A DNA stretch of 64,000 bases from Meandrina meandrites (GCA_963693305.1 OY855905.1:839701-903700); one strand, 5' to 3'; counted from the first letter of the stretch, positions 25,121 through 36,113 are shown. Translations and numbers: made by a program. The notes: generated from the letters alone by a model not told the origin.

Positions 25121-25140
25121 GAACTTGCCCAAGCATGTCC
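25121..25140. promoter_or_regulatory. Perfect p53-family response element
   Basis: Two abutting decamers, GAACTTGCCC and AAGCATGTCC, each fit RRRCWWGYYY in all ten positions with no spacer. The site lies upstream of the MDM2-like gene (minus strand), in the presumed promoter. In vertebrates MDM2 is induced by p53 through such sites, so the location is biologically coherent. Binding is inferred. Confidence 0.6.
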
Positions 25141-25489
25141 TGATTATCATTGGTTGTTTAAATTTCAATCTTGCTGCTTATTGGTTGTTTTTGACAGGTT
25201 TCTGTCGTCAGAGTTTCACTTTCGCGCGCTTTTTTATCAGCATGCTATCAATGGAAATTTCGCGCGCATGAGTGCCCTCTGTGGCCTTTGACTAGCTGTC
25301 GGCACTCTTTCAGTTTCAGACCGCAGTTGTAAACTCGTGCGGACACGTTATAAGGGTAGTTAACATAATAACGGTTCGTGATTTGTGCATTTAGTACTAG
25401 TAAAAAAATTTCGTGAAAAACTTTATTCTGTTAATTGAATTAAATAATAAATATAAAATAAATTAACATTAACTAAATAAGAGTAAATT

Positions 25490-25880
25490 AATACGAGTAA
25501 AGAAAATCTCTTGACTAACGCGCCCGGGATTCCACGAGATTTTATTTATTCAGATAAACATTGAATTTTACGAGTGAAGATAATCTCGTGGTTAACTCGC
25601 CCGGGATTCCACGAGATTTCATTCAAATAAACATTGAATTTTACGAGTAAAGAAAATCTCGTGACTAACGCGCCTGGGATTCCACGAGATTTTATTTATT
25701 CAAATAAACATTGAATTTTACGAGTAAAGAAAATCTCGTGACGAACTCGCCAGGGTTTCTTACGAGATTTCATTCATTCAAATAGACTTTCAAATATTCG
25801 AGTAGAGAAAATGTCGTGGCTAACTCGCCCGGTTTACCACGACATTTCATTTATTCAAATAGAAATTGAAATGTACAAGT
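25490..25880 (-). repeat. 77-bp satellite array, left copy (inverted orientation)
   Basis: About five units share TACGAGTAAAGAAAATCTCG, a GCCCGGGATTCCACGAGAT core and an AATAAACATTG tail. These are reverse complements of the units at 29921-31432, though more diverged. The array resumes at about 26561-26690 after an inserted transposon. Confidence 0.8.
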
Positions 25881-26560
25881 CAGGCCCCTAGCCAGGATTT
25901 TTGCTAGGGGGGGGGGGGGGGGGGGGGGTGCGCCTCCGGCCCGAAATGTCGAGCGCCGCAGACGCGAGCCCGAAGGTGGGTCTGGGGGTATTCTGGGTTA
26001 TCTGAGGCCGCATTTCGTGCGTTTTGAAGACAGTTTGTTAGGAAACAAGCCATATAAAGGTGAAGGTAGCAAGGACAATAATTCTGGTACATTTTTAAAA
26101 TCAAAACGTAGTTTTAGAAACAGAACCTAAAAACATAATTTACAATTTGTAATCAACTAACAATTACGGCAGTTCTTTTAAAGGAAGACTGGAAAAAGAT
26201 AGATATCTTTAATTCAGTGTCAAATGGTAATTACCAGGAGCACATTACCTTGTAATTACATAAATCGGCCAGAGTCGGTTTGCTGACTATGAACGGCATT
26301 AGTTAGAATGTATCGTTAAAATTAACCTTGAATCACACAATTTGGTCAAAAATTTGCCAAACGAATCTTCAAATGGTGGACCCATTAAATGTAAATAGAC
26401 GAAGTACAGAAATACCATTTCCCTTATTTATTTAATTAATTAATTAATTTATTTATTTTTATACTTTTTTCACAAGGAGCGGACTTCCAAGGCTCGTGGG
26501 GGGGGGGGGGGGGGGGGTTGCAGACGCATCCGTCGCACCCCCCCCTAGCTTACGGGCCTG
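25881..26560. mobile_element. 680-bp hAT-like element inserted in the satellite
   Basis: The ends are CAGGCCCCTAGCCAGG and, inverted, CTAGCTTACGGGCCTG. Each is followed inward by a long G or C run (25907-25928, 26499-26518). Both flanks are satellite sequence (ACAAGT left, CGAGT right), consistent with a decayed target duplication. No transposase remains. Confidence 0.6.
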
Positions 26561-26727
26561 CGAGTAAAGACAATTTCGTGGCTCTCTTGCCCGAGTTACC
26601 ACGAGATTTCTTTCATTTAAATAATCAATCAATGCGATATGAGAGTTAACGGAATCTCACCTGGGTTCACGAGATCTTTTTGTTTTTGTTAATTGAATTT
26701 TACGATATACTAATGAAGGAAATGTTT

Positions 26728-26886
26728 TAAACAGAGGATAATACATGGTTGCGCGGCGATATGAAATTTATCTTCGAGTGTTTAACCCGATATCTCACTC
26801 GTTCGCTGCGCTCACTCGTGAGATATCGATTTGAACACGAGAAGATAAATTTCATATCTCCAAGCAACCATGTATTGTTCTGTTTA
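26728..26886. mobile_element. Palindromic MITE
   Basis: The left arm (ATACATGGTTGC, GATATGAAATTTATCTTC) is mirrored on the right (GAAGATAAATTTCATATC, GCAACCATGTAT) around CTCGTTCGCTGCGCTCACTCG. The arms are about 60-70 bp. Confidence 0.7.
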
Positions 26887-26998
26887 TTTTATAAACCTAC
26901 TAATAACGAGGTTTTTGACGATTTTCCGAAGATTTCCGAAGATTTTGAAAATGTTGTCGAGTATAGCGAGTGGTATAGCGAGTGGTAGCAAATCGAGA

Positions 26999-27058
26999 AA
27001 AATGGTATCACACATGTGTGGATAGAAATGGTATCCACACATGTGTGATATCATTTTT
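26999..27058. repeat. Perfect hairpin with 19-bp arms
   Basis: TATCACACATGTGTGGATA and its exact reverse complement are separated by about 8 bp. Confidence 0.8.
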
Positions 27059-27645
27059 TACCAATCAGCTCACAGAGTTTGCCATGTTACAATGCTCAAT
27101 GGGCCAAGGTTTATCGATATTCAGTCGAAACATCTTCGGATCTTCCTCGGCAATCTTCGGAAACCTTCGGAAATTTTCGGAAAATGTTCGGAAACATTCG
27201 TATGACTACTTGTAACATGCCTTGCGTGAAAAAATGTTATTTTCCCCATGCAGGAGACGTTTTGACCGACTTCTGTGTTCATCAGTTTCAAATGTCATAA
27301 AGGCCGTAACGGCTTTTTTATTTTTTACGGTTCACTAATTGGCGCGTGCTACGATAGCAAACGTCACAAAGCTATTGTTGCGCAAGACCGAATCACGCGA
27401 AAGACTTGCGAATTGATGGTATGTCGATACGCTCATTGCCCGCGTTGGGTCTCGTCTAGAGTGCCAAGCCTCAAGGAAAGTCTCTTGCGGTAATCCCTCG
27501 CTCTGTCGACAATGGTTGCATGATCGAAATACATGTAAGGTCAGCTGTAAGGTACCACCGACGCCACTCGAGTGAGATCGTCAAGCTGAGGCCAATAACG
27601 AAAGCGAGGCAAATTGCAGAAGAAACGAAATCTCGATTTTTCTTA

Positions 27646-27839
27646 GCTACACAAGATTAGGGTTGCGTTCGACGATAAGAGAACGCAACAATACATCATT
27701 TTTACAATTAAGCGATGGCCAACTGCAGTATAACATATTTCAGTTGGAATCAAGTTGTCTATTCTAATTCTTAAATATTCATATTATTACTTTAGTTGCG
27801 TTCGACGATAGGAGAACGCAACCCTAATCTTGTGTGACT
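27646..27839. mobile_element. MITE with hairpin-bearing inverted ends
   Basis: Both ends read ACACAAGATTAGGGTTGCGTTC toward the inside, and each terminal repeat contains its own palindrome (GTTGCGTTC...GAACGCAAC). Related GCGTTCxxCxxxxTCGAACGCA fragments occur at about 48037 and 49305. Confidence 0.6.
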
Positions 27840-27993
27840 TATGTTCTTGTCATTAATCTGTCTATATTTAGTTGTTATATTTAAGTCCTTTCTTTCGTTT
27901 TGTACCTGTTATTTGAAATACAGGTAGGTGATCAGAGAGATCTGTGACCAAAAATACCACCTGTGTAAGTATCTTCAAGCTTGTTTACAAAGA

Positions 27994-29893
27994 TGTTATC
28001 AATGAGTGTTGCGCTGGAGTTTGTTATCCTAGTTGCAGGCCGTGTTATCAATGAGTGTTGCGCTGGAGGTTGTTATCCTAGTTGCAGGCCGTGTTATCAA
28101 TGAGTGTTGCGCTGGAGTTTGTTATCCTAGTTACAGGCCGTGTTATCAATGAGTGGTGCGCTGGAGTTTGTTATCTTAGTTGCAGGCCGTGTTATCAATG
28201 AGTGTTGCGCTGGAGTTTGTTATCCTAGTTGCAGGCCGTGTTATCAATGAGTGTTGCGCTGGAGTTTGTTATCCTAGTTACAGGCCGTGTTATCAATGTG
28301 TGGTGCGCTGGAGTTTGTTGTCCTAGTTGCAGGTCGTGTTATCAATGAGTGTCGCGCTGGAGTTTGTTATCCTAGTTGCAGGCCGTGTTATCAATGAGTG
28401 TAGCGCTGGAGTTTGTTATCCTAGTTGCAGGCCGTGTTATCAATGAGTGTTGCGCTGGAGTTTGTTATCCTAGTTGAAGGCCGTGTTATCAATGAGTGTA
28501 GCGCTGGAGTTTGTTATCCTAGTTGCAGGCCGTGTTATCAATGAGTGTTGCCCTGGAGTTTGTTATCCTAGTTGCAGGCCGTGTTATCAATGAGTGTTGC
28601 GCTGGAGTTTGTTATCCTAGTTGCAGGCCGTGTTATCAATGAGTGTTGCGCTGGAGTTTGGTATCCTAGTTGCAGGCCGTGTTATCAATGAGTGTTGCGC
28701 TGGAGTTTGTTATCCTAGTTGCAGGCCGTGTTATCAATGAGTGTTGCGCTGGAGTTTGTTATCCTAGTTACAGGCCGTGTTATCAATGTGTGGTGCGCTG
28801 GAGTTTGTTATCCTAGTTGCAGGTCGTGTTATCAATGAGTGTCGCGCTGGAGTTTGTTATCCTAGTTGCAGGCCGTGTTATCAATGAGTGTAGCGCTGGA
28901 GTTTGTTATCCTAGTTGCAGGCCGTGTTATCAATGAGTGTTGCGCTGGAGTTTGTTATCCTAGTTGCAGGCCGTGTTATCAATGAGTGTAGCGCTGGAGT
29001 TTGTTATCCTAGTTGCAGGCCGTGTTATCAATGAGTGTTGCCCTGGAGTTTGTTATCCTAGTTGCAGGCCGTGTTATCAATGAGTGTTGCGCTGGAGTTT
29101 GTTATCCTAGTTGCAGGCCGTGTTATCAATGAGTGTAGCGCTGGAGTTTGTTATCCTAGTTGCAGGCCGTGTTATCAATGAGTGTCGCGCTGGAGTTTGT
29201 TATCCTAGTTGCAGGCCGTGTTATCAATGAGTGTTGCGCTGGAGTTTGTTATCCTAGTTGCAGGCCGTGTTATCAATGAGTGTTGCGCTGGAGGTTGTTA
29301 TCCTAGTTGCAGGCCGTGTTATCAATGAGTGTTGCGCTGGAGTTTATTATCCTAATTACAGGCCGTGTTATCAATGAGTGTTGCGCTGGAGTTTGTTATC
29401 CCAGTTGCAGGCCGTGTTATCAATGAGTGTTGCGCTGGAGTTTGTTATCCTAGTTGCAGGCCGTGTTATCAATGAGTGTAGCGCTGGAGTTTGTTATCCT
29501 AGTTGCAGGCCGTGTTATCGATGAGTGTTGCGCTGGAGTTTGTTATCCTAGTTGCAGGCCGTGTTATCAATGAGTGTAGCGCTGGAGTTTGTTATCCTAG
29601 TTGCAGGCCGTGTTATCCATGCGTGTAGCGCTGGAGTTTGTTATCCTAGTTGCAGGCCGTGTTATCAATGAGTGTAGCGCTGGAGTTTGTTATCCTAGTT
29701 GCAGGCCGTGTTATCGATGAGTGTTGCGCTGGAGTTTGTTATCCTAGTTGCAGGCCGTGTTATCAATGAGTGTAGCGCTGGAGTTTGTTATCCTAGTTGC
29801 AGGCCGTGTTATCCATGCGTGTAGCGCTGGAGTTTGTTATCCTAGTTGCAGGCCGTGTTATCAATGAATGTAGCGCTGGAGTTTGTTATCAAT
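27994..29893. repeat. 49-bp minisatellite, about 39 copies
   Basis: The unit begins GTTATCAATGAGTGTTGCGC and ends CTAGTTGCAGGCCGT. Variant bases show higher-order structure: TATCAATGTG units recur 490 bp apart (28291 and 28781, ten units), and ATCGATGAG units recur 196 bp apart (29520 and 29716, four units). It sits between the two inverted satellite arrays. It is not protein-coding in a sustained frame. Confidence 0.95.
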
Positions 29894-29920
29894 GGATAAA
29901 AAGATGATGAGAACATTTGA

Positions 29921-31432
29921 TTTAGAAATTCACGAGTTAGTCACGAGATGTCGTTTATAAGTATATTGCAATGTTTATTTGAATAAAAGAAATCTCGTGG
30001 AATCCCGGACAAGTAAGTTCCGAGATTTCGTTTATTAGCATATTGCAATGTTTATTTGAATAAAAGAAATCTCGTGGAATCCCGGGCAAGTAAGTTCCGA
30101 GATTTCGTTTATTAGCATATTGCAATGTTTATTTGAATAAAAGAAATCTCGTGGAATCCCGGGCAAGTAGGTTCCGAGATTTCGTTTATTAGCATATTGC
30201 AATGTTTATTTGAATAAAAGAAATCTCGTGGAATCCCGGGCAAGTAAGTTCCGAGATTTCGTTTATTAGCATATTGCAATGTTTATTTGAATAAAAGAAA
30301 TCTCGTGGAATCCCGGGCAAGTAGGTTCCGAGATTTCGTTTATTAGCATATTGCAATGTTTATTTGAAATAAAAGAGATCTCGTTGAAATCCCGGGCGAG
30401 TTAGTCACGAGATTTCGTTATAAGTATATTGCAATGTTTATCTGAAGAAAACGAAATCTCGTGGAATTCCCGGGCAAGTTAGTTACGAGATTTCGTTTAT
30501 AAGTGGATTGCAATGTTTATCTGAATAATAGAAATCTCGTGGAATCCCGGGCAAGTAAGTTCCGAGATTTCGTTTATTAGCATATTGCAATGTTTATTTG
30601 AATAAAAGAAATCTCGTGGAATCCCGGGCAAGTAGGTTCCGAGATTTCGTTTATTAGCATATTGCAATGTTTATTTGAATAAAAGAAATCTCGTGGAATC
30701 CCGGGCAAGTAAGTTCCGAGATTTCGTTTATTAGCATATTGCAATGTTTATTTGAATAAAAGAAATCTCGTGGAATCCCGGGCAAGTAGGTTCCGAGATT
30801 TCGTTTATTAGCATATTGCAATGTTTATTTGAATAAAAGAAATCTCGTGGAATCCCGGGCAAGTAAGTTCCGAGATTTCGTTTATTAGCATATTGCAATG
30901 TTTATTTGAATAAAAGAAATCTCGTGGAATCCCGGGCAAGTAGGTTCCGAGATTTCGTTTATTAGCATATTGCAATGTTTATTTGAATAAAAGAAATCTC
31001 GTGGAATCCCGGGCAAGTAGGTTCCGAGATTTCGTTTATTAGCATATTGCAATGTTTATTTGAAATAAAAGAGATCTCGTGGAAATCCCGGGCGAGTTAG
31101 TCACGAGATTTCGTTATAAGTATATTGCAATGTTTATCTGAAGAAAACGAAATCTCGTGGAATTCCCGGGCAAGTTAGTTACGAGATTTCGTTTATAAGT
31201 GGATTGCAATGTTTATCTGAATAATAGAAATCTCGTGGAATCCCGGGAGAGTTAGTCACGAGATTTCGTTTATAAGTGGATTGCAATGTTTATCTGAATA
31301 ATAGAAATCTCGTGGAATCCCGGGAGAGTTAGGCACGAGATTTCATTTATAAGTATATTGCAATGTTTATCTGAAATAAAAGAAATCTCGTGGAATCCCG
31401 GGCAAGTTAGTCACGAGATTTCGTTTATTATA
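29921..31432 (+). repeat. 77-bp satellite array, right copy
   Basis: About 19-20 units of roughly 77 bp, each with GAAATCTCGTGGAATCCCGG and a downstream CGAGATTTC that pairs with its start, so each unit can form a hairpin. Homogenised units alternate GCAAGTAAG and GCAAGTAGG. A block of about 696 bp (nine units) is duplicated (30365 and 31061). The array ends abruptly at the non-LTR fragment. Confidence 0.92.
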
Positions 31433-31440
31433 ATTTAGGT

Positions 31441-33050
31441 TTGTGGGAGATTTCAAAGAGAAAATCTATGCTTGCTTGGTAGATTTCCGCAAGGCTTTCG
31501 ACTCCGTTTGGCACGAGGGATTATTTTATAAGCTACTCAAAGTGAACATAGGGGGAAAATTTTACGATTCAATTAAAAGCCTCTACTGCAATTTCGGATG
31601 CAATTCTTCATGCTCCATAAGAGTTTGAGAAAACAAAAGTTGAGCTTTCTCATACTCACGAGGTGTACGCCAAGGATGTATCCTAAGCCCCCTTTTATTT
31701 AATCTCTATATAAATAATCTGACATATTTATTCGAAAACACTCTGTCCGATCCATTTGCACTCCCAAATGGAACGAAAATAAACTCCCTGTTGTATGCAG
31801 ATGATTTGATTATACTATCAAGATCCAAACTTGGATTGCAAAACTGTTTAAACGTCCTTTCTTCATATTGCGAAACATGGTTGCTAAAAATCAATCCAAA
31901 GAAAACAAAAATAATTTTTTTTAACAACATGCATCACTTACATTACACTTATATACAATACAACAGTTACATTACTCTACTTACAATGCAGTACTTAAAC
32001 TAACTGTACGCTTCATGTCTTACAATAATTACCCTTTTTTCTTTTGCACTACAGTAACACATACACAGACCATGCAGATGCCCAATTATAATTCCAGTTT
32101 AAAAGAAAAAAAAATTCTAGCGGGTAAAAACTATTGAAGTCCAGCGGACATTCCATTTTTCCTTTAAATAAACTATAAGATTACAACAGAAGTTCCCATC
32201 TTGTATAAAAATCGCGAAGCTTTCGGTTCTTAATTGCAATTGTCTTTTCGAAAAGAAAACAAAAATAATGATATTTCATAAACGCCCAAAAAATCCATTG
32301 ACATCAACTTCAACATAGGCACTGAGTCAATTGAAATTATTCAAGATTACACGTACAGTATTTAGGTACACGTTTAACCCCAACGGAAACTTTACTCTTG
32401 CACTCGAACACTTACAGGAAAAAGAGACGCATGCCTTTTCTAATATACGAAAATACTCAACTCTTAATAGACTTACCGTAGACCTAATACCACATCCCAA
32501 ATTTTTGACACAATTTTTAAGCTACAACAGCGAGATATGGGGGATGTACACTAAATGGGATTTTAAAACCTGGGATAGTTCCCCAATAGAAAAAATTCCT
32601 CTTAAATTTTGTAAACGCTTCTTAGAAGTGCACAATAATGCCCCGAACATAGCTTTCAGAGCGGAACTTGGAAGATTACCTCTAATTATCCCAATTAACC
32701 TGTTAACCAGGGAATTATGAAATACTTTGTCTATCTAAACAACAAAGACAACGACTCAATTGTCAAACAATCTTTCCTTATGTCGAAGAAGTTAAACTTT
32801 ATCAACAACTCCTGATTTTATTCCAATTTTATGAATTTAATAGAACACTATCATCTCCCCAATTTCGACCCAGAATCCTTAGATAATCATACAATTCAAC
32901 GATCCACAACCCATATGAAAGAGAATGTAACTGCTCCATATCAACTTACTGAAACATTTCGAATTCCAATAAATTACAGAACATTAGCTAGACGTAAGAA
33001 GAAACGACAGTTCATTTGGCAAAATCTGTCTGGAGGCATAAAATGCCCTT
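31441..33050 (+). pseudogene. Decayed non-LTR retrotransposon (ORF2 3' part)
   Basis: Translated pieces in shifting frames match the reverse transcriptase of a LINE: CLVDFRKAFDSVWHEG, then RGVRQGCILSPLLFNLYINN, then LLYADDLIILS with the YADD catalytic motif, KINPKKTK, and a C-terminal part (LALEHLQEKETHAF, SPIEKIPLKFCKRFLEVHN, AELGRLPLII). Several frameshifts and an insertion at about 31930-32250 break it. Its 5' part is missing, replaced by the satellite array. The catalytic FxxDD-type region is readable but cannot yield a full protein. Confidence 0.85.
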
Positions 33051-33097
33051 AATTTTCGCTGTAATTGGAGGGTGTTCTAAGCCCATGTCCCGTTTTC

Positions 33098-34378
33098 TCA
33101 GCCCCTGCTGATAATGCCTTTAATGTGCTCCTTGCCAAGTTTACATGACTCTTTATTCCCCCAAAATTCTGAAATTTTGTGATAAATTTTCCTTGGTTTC
33201 GTTGGATCATGAAGGGCCTTGCACAACTGGCATAACCAAAACTGGTATTTGACAATCTTGTATTTGGTTTTCCATTGAAAATACTGGTTATAGGCCGTGT
33301 CGTTCTTATCCAGGTACTTCAGATAATCTGCAAGATTTTTGACGGAATCAAAGTCGGCAGCGTTGATGAAAGACCCAGGAATTACCTGCTCAGGGCTGTA
33401 ACGTGCGCCTCCAAGAACTATGGGCACTAATCCTCGCTCAAGTGAATTCCTCCAATACTTCTCTGTTATGTAATCTACACAAAAACTATTTTCAAATGCG
33501 AGGTAGAACTTGTGGCGCTGAAGCTCTTCGAGACAACCGTCTCCCATGTTACGAGGACAGTTCCAAGTCTTATTGGATTCAAACCAAGTTGCACATTTTC
33601 CAAAGAGGCTTACTTCTACGTGTCTCATGAGTGCCCGGACAAATTCAAATCTAAGTCCACCACAGTGGTTGCTGACGCCAAAAGTAACCATTTTATCTTT
33701 TCCTCGTGCGTAGTTCACGTTCTTGTCCAGTTGTACCTCAACATCTTCGACGCTTTTCTTCCTCTGGTCGGATGTTTCCTCATCAGCTGCGTTATGTTGG
33801 ACTTTCAATGAGACATACGATCCATAAGGGACGAAAAAGTCCGAATCTCGTCGATATGTTGCGGTCCAGTTATAAACACCGTCAGCTCTGGGTCCAATAG
33901 GCGCTACTCCTGGACTTTCCTTTGTGTAAAAGACCCATCTCTGTGCGGACGGCCTGTTTCTCTTTGCTTCTTCAATATCAAATGTGGGTTGTTGCGTTCC
34001 TCCGATGTGTACGAGCACCGCATCGCTAACGTTTCGTAAGCCTCTATCAAAAGTAATTTGACATCTGGTTTCTTCGCATGAAGTGCCGTCCCAATCTGTA
34101 AATTTATAGCTTTGCGCTTCTTTGGCATTTCGTGGGCCCCATGGCTCGAAAGGCCATGGAGTGTAAACCAAGATCAACTTTGTTGAGTTCAACTGAAACG
34201 CTTCAGGACTCGTCGCGTCAACATCACGGCCTTGCTCGTCTTGAATATAATAGAATATTTGATGAAATGCCAACACCATTAAGATTGTGCCTAAAATCCA
34301 GATATTTCTATTCCTCTTCGTAATAAAGAAGCAGCAAAAAGGATTAAGTTTCCTTTTGATCCTTTTCGCTACATTCAT
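33098..34378 (-). CDS. Alpha-1,3-fucosyltransferase-like glycosyltransferase (GT10), single exon
   Basis: A complete 426-residue frame. It is a type II Golgi protein by layout: a short basic cytosolic tail (residues 1-25), one membrane anchor (about 26-45, IWILGTILMVLAF), a stem, and a luminal catalytic domain. The GT10 donor-binding signature is present at about 291-324 (FYLAFENSFCVDYITEKYW, then GLVPIVLGG), as is an upstream FFVPYGSYV motif. Five or so N-glycosylation sequons are visible, such as NST at 64. The family moves fucose from GDP-fucose to N-acetylglucosamine or galactose acceptors. The coding part has no intron; an acceptor (TTTTTTGCTTTAG) just before 34404 suggests a 5' UTR intron. 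Acceptor specificity cannot be told from sequence alone. Confidence 0.93.
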   Translation of the reverse strand: MNVAKRIKRKLNPFCCFFITKRNRNIWILGTILMVLAFHQIFYYIQDEQGRDVDATSPEAFQLNSTKLILVYTPWPFEPWGPRNAKEAQSYKFTDWDGTSCEETRCQITFDRGLRNVSDAVLVHIGGTQQPTFDIEEAKRNRPSAQRWVFYTKESPGVAPIGPRADGVYNWTATYRRDSDFFVPYGSYVSLKVQHNAADEETSDQRKKSVEDVEVQLDKNVNYARGKDKMVTFGVSNHCGGLRFEFVRALMRHVEVSLFGKCATWFESNKTWNCPRNMGDGCLEELQRHKFYLAFENSFCVDYITEKYWRNSLERGLVPIVLGGARYSPEQVIPGSFINAADFDSVKNLADYLKYLDKNDTAYNQYFQWKTKYKIVKYQFWLCQLCKALHDPTKPRKIYHKISEFWGNKESCKLGKEHIKGIISRG

Positions 34379-34520
34379 CTTTAATGCTTCACTCTAGCTG
34401 GCCCTAAAGCAAAAAAATTAATAACGTTAATTGACGTTTCGATGTATCCAACATCATTTTCAAGAATAAAAGTTCGTTTAGTTGTTTAAAAAGGTTGAGT
34501 TTGAATATTAATTAAGAATT

Positions 34521-34683
34521 GGTTCATGCTTAGCGTGCATACGATATCGAGTTATGGATGTACGCGGGAAGTTAAGAGAGGACGAAAGAAGCGTAAGAGT
34601 AAGCCGAGAGCAACTCTAGCTTCCTGAGTGCTCTCCAAACTTCCCAAGTAACTCGATATACGCACAGCTAAAAGTATGAACCA
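34521..34683. mobile_element. Palindromic MITE upstream of the fucosyltransferase
   Basis: GGTTCATGCTTAGC and ACGATATCGAGTTA on the left are mirrored by TAACTCGATATACG and AGTATGAACC on the right, around a purine-rich middle. Confidence 0.6.
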
Positions 34684-35585
34684 ACATTTTATAACATAAC
34701 TACAGCAAAGTTTATCGCGAAAACAGGTTTTATTTGTGATTAAGTTCAAAATTCTTACAATATATGTGAAGAAAAACAACGCACCTATTGGTTGGTTAAA
34801 ATAACGCCACAATCACGGCGCTTTGAGCGAGAGAATGTTCCATCTTAAGTTTTAAATATAGTCAATGAGAATTCGCAGAATTCACTTTTTTTAACTCAGT
34901 GAAAATGTTGAAAAACAAAATCATCTTATACACGTCATCTTATATACGCACGGCCGTGCGTACATAAAGATTTATACTTGGACGCGCATTCCATTGTGCG
35001 TGGTATTATGCTAATATGGCCGTGTCTCACAAGGACTGGGAACTACCAAATTCGCGAATTTGATTGGCTAAAATGAATATTGACCGCGGTCTAGATTTTC
35101 CCATCTAGACCGGCATCTAGACCGGTTGCACTTACGTTGAAAAGTTTACAAACAAAAATGCAAAAACGTTGACTGTTTCTGCTAACAAAATAATAAATGA
35201 AAGAACAAAAAGCTTGGCGCGAAAAAAGGTAACAAGAACTAGCAAACTTGACAAATTTTCGTTCAGTTCACACATAGTTAATAGAGGAGGCACGAATCAA
35301 AACACCAGCTAGAAACGAATTTGCGAGGTAATAGCTAAGTCAGAAGTTAAAATCACTAAACACGATTTTAAAAAAGCGACTAAAATACCCGTAAGAATAT
35401 TCTATCAGTCGATTAAAGGGGCTAGAGAAATTGAAAACATACGCTGTCGATGATATCGGCCTTCTCCTGTTCTAATTTTTCCGTGATCGCCGATGTCAGC
35501 AGTGTCAGCGAATGTCAGTGAGTGCAGCGAACCGAAGCGAATTTTTAAGCTGAAAAGTTTTCTAGTTTGGCCATATAATAAACAT

Positions 35586-35722
35586 CTTATTAACCGAGCT
35601 TAGTCGGTCTGTATGGGAGAATCTTGACCTCGGTCACGAGTACAGACCTCACTGCGTTCGGTCTGTACTCACGACCTCGGTAAAGATTCTCCCATATACA
35701 GACCTCCTGCTCGGTTAATAAG
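35586..35722. mobile_element. 137-bp palindromic MITE
   Basis: Near-perfect inverted arms (CTTATTAACCGAGC...GCTCGGTTAATAAG; GGGAGAATCTT...AAGATTCTCCC) surround a short CTCACTGCGTTCG centre. It abuts the 3' end of the Penelope-like fragment. Confidence 0.8.
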
Positions 35723-35724
35723 AG

Positions 35725-36113
35725 CTAAGGAAAAAGCTTCGCGCGGATTGAATCAGATTGTACATTAAGCGACGGTGTGAGGTCTTGTATAAATAACATT
35801 TCATAGATAAAACAGTCAAGTTTATTCCGGCACTTCCGAAGAACAGAAAAATTGAAGGCATGTTGCTGCATGTGCTTTCCAATCGAAGATCTTGAGCTGG
35901 TGTGCTCGTTAATGCGTTGATAAAGGTGTCGATTTGTGAAACCGACATAGTCCATGTCGCATAGACCACATTGAAAGTAATAAACAACGCATTGTTCGTT
36001 AACAATCTTCGGCTTTGATTCTCTAGTCTTGAGGATGCCACCAACTTTCTTGCAGGTTAAAACAGGTTGCAGGGAAAACCCGATCTTAGAACCAAGACAG
36101 GGGCCAGATCTGT
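35725..36113 (-). pseudogene. Penelope-like element fragment with GIY-YIG nuclease domain
   Basis: A minus-strand frame reads GFSLQPVLTCKKVGGILKT, a Cys motif (CVVYYFQCGLC), then YVGFTNRHLYQRINEH and a tail SLNVQSDSIRAKLF. This is the C-terminal GIY-YIG endonuclease end typical of cnidarian Penelope-like retroelements. The frame meets a stop upstream near 36135 and the reverse transcriptase is absent, so it is a truncated remnant. Confidence 0.8.

Noticed and set aside
27994..31432. Possible CRISPR-like array
   Set aside because: The repeats are continuous without unique spacers, and the genome is eukaryotic; these are a minisatellite and a satellite.
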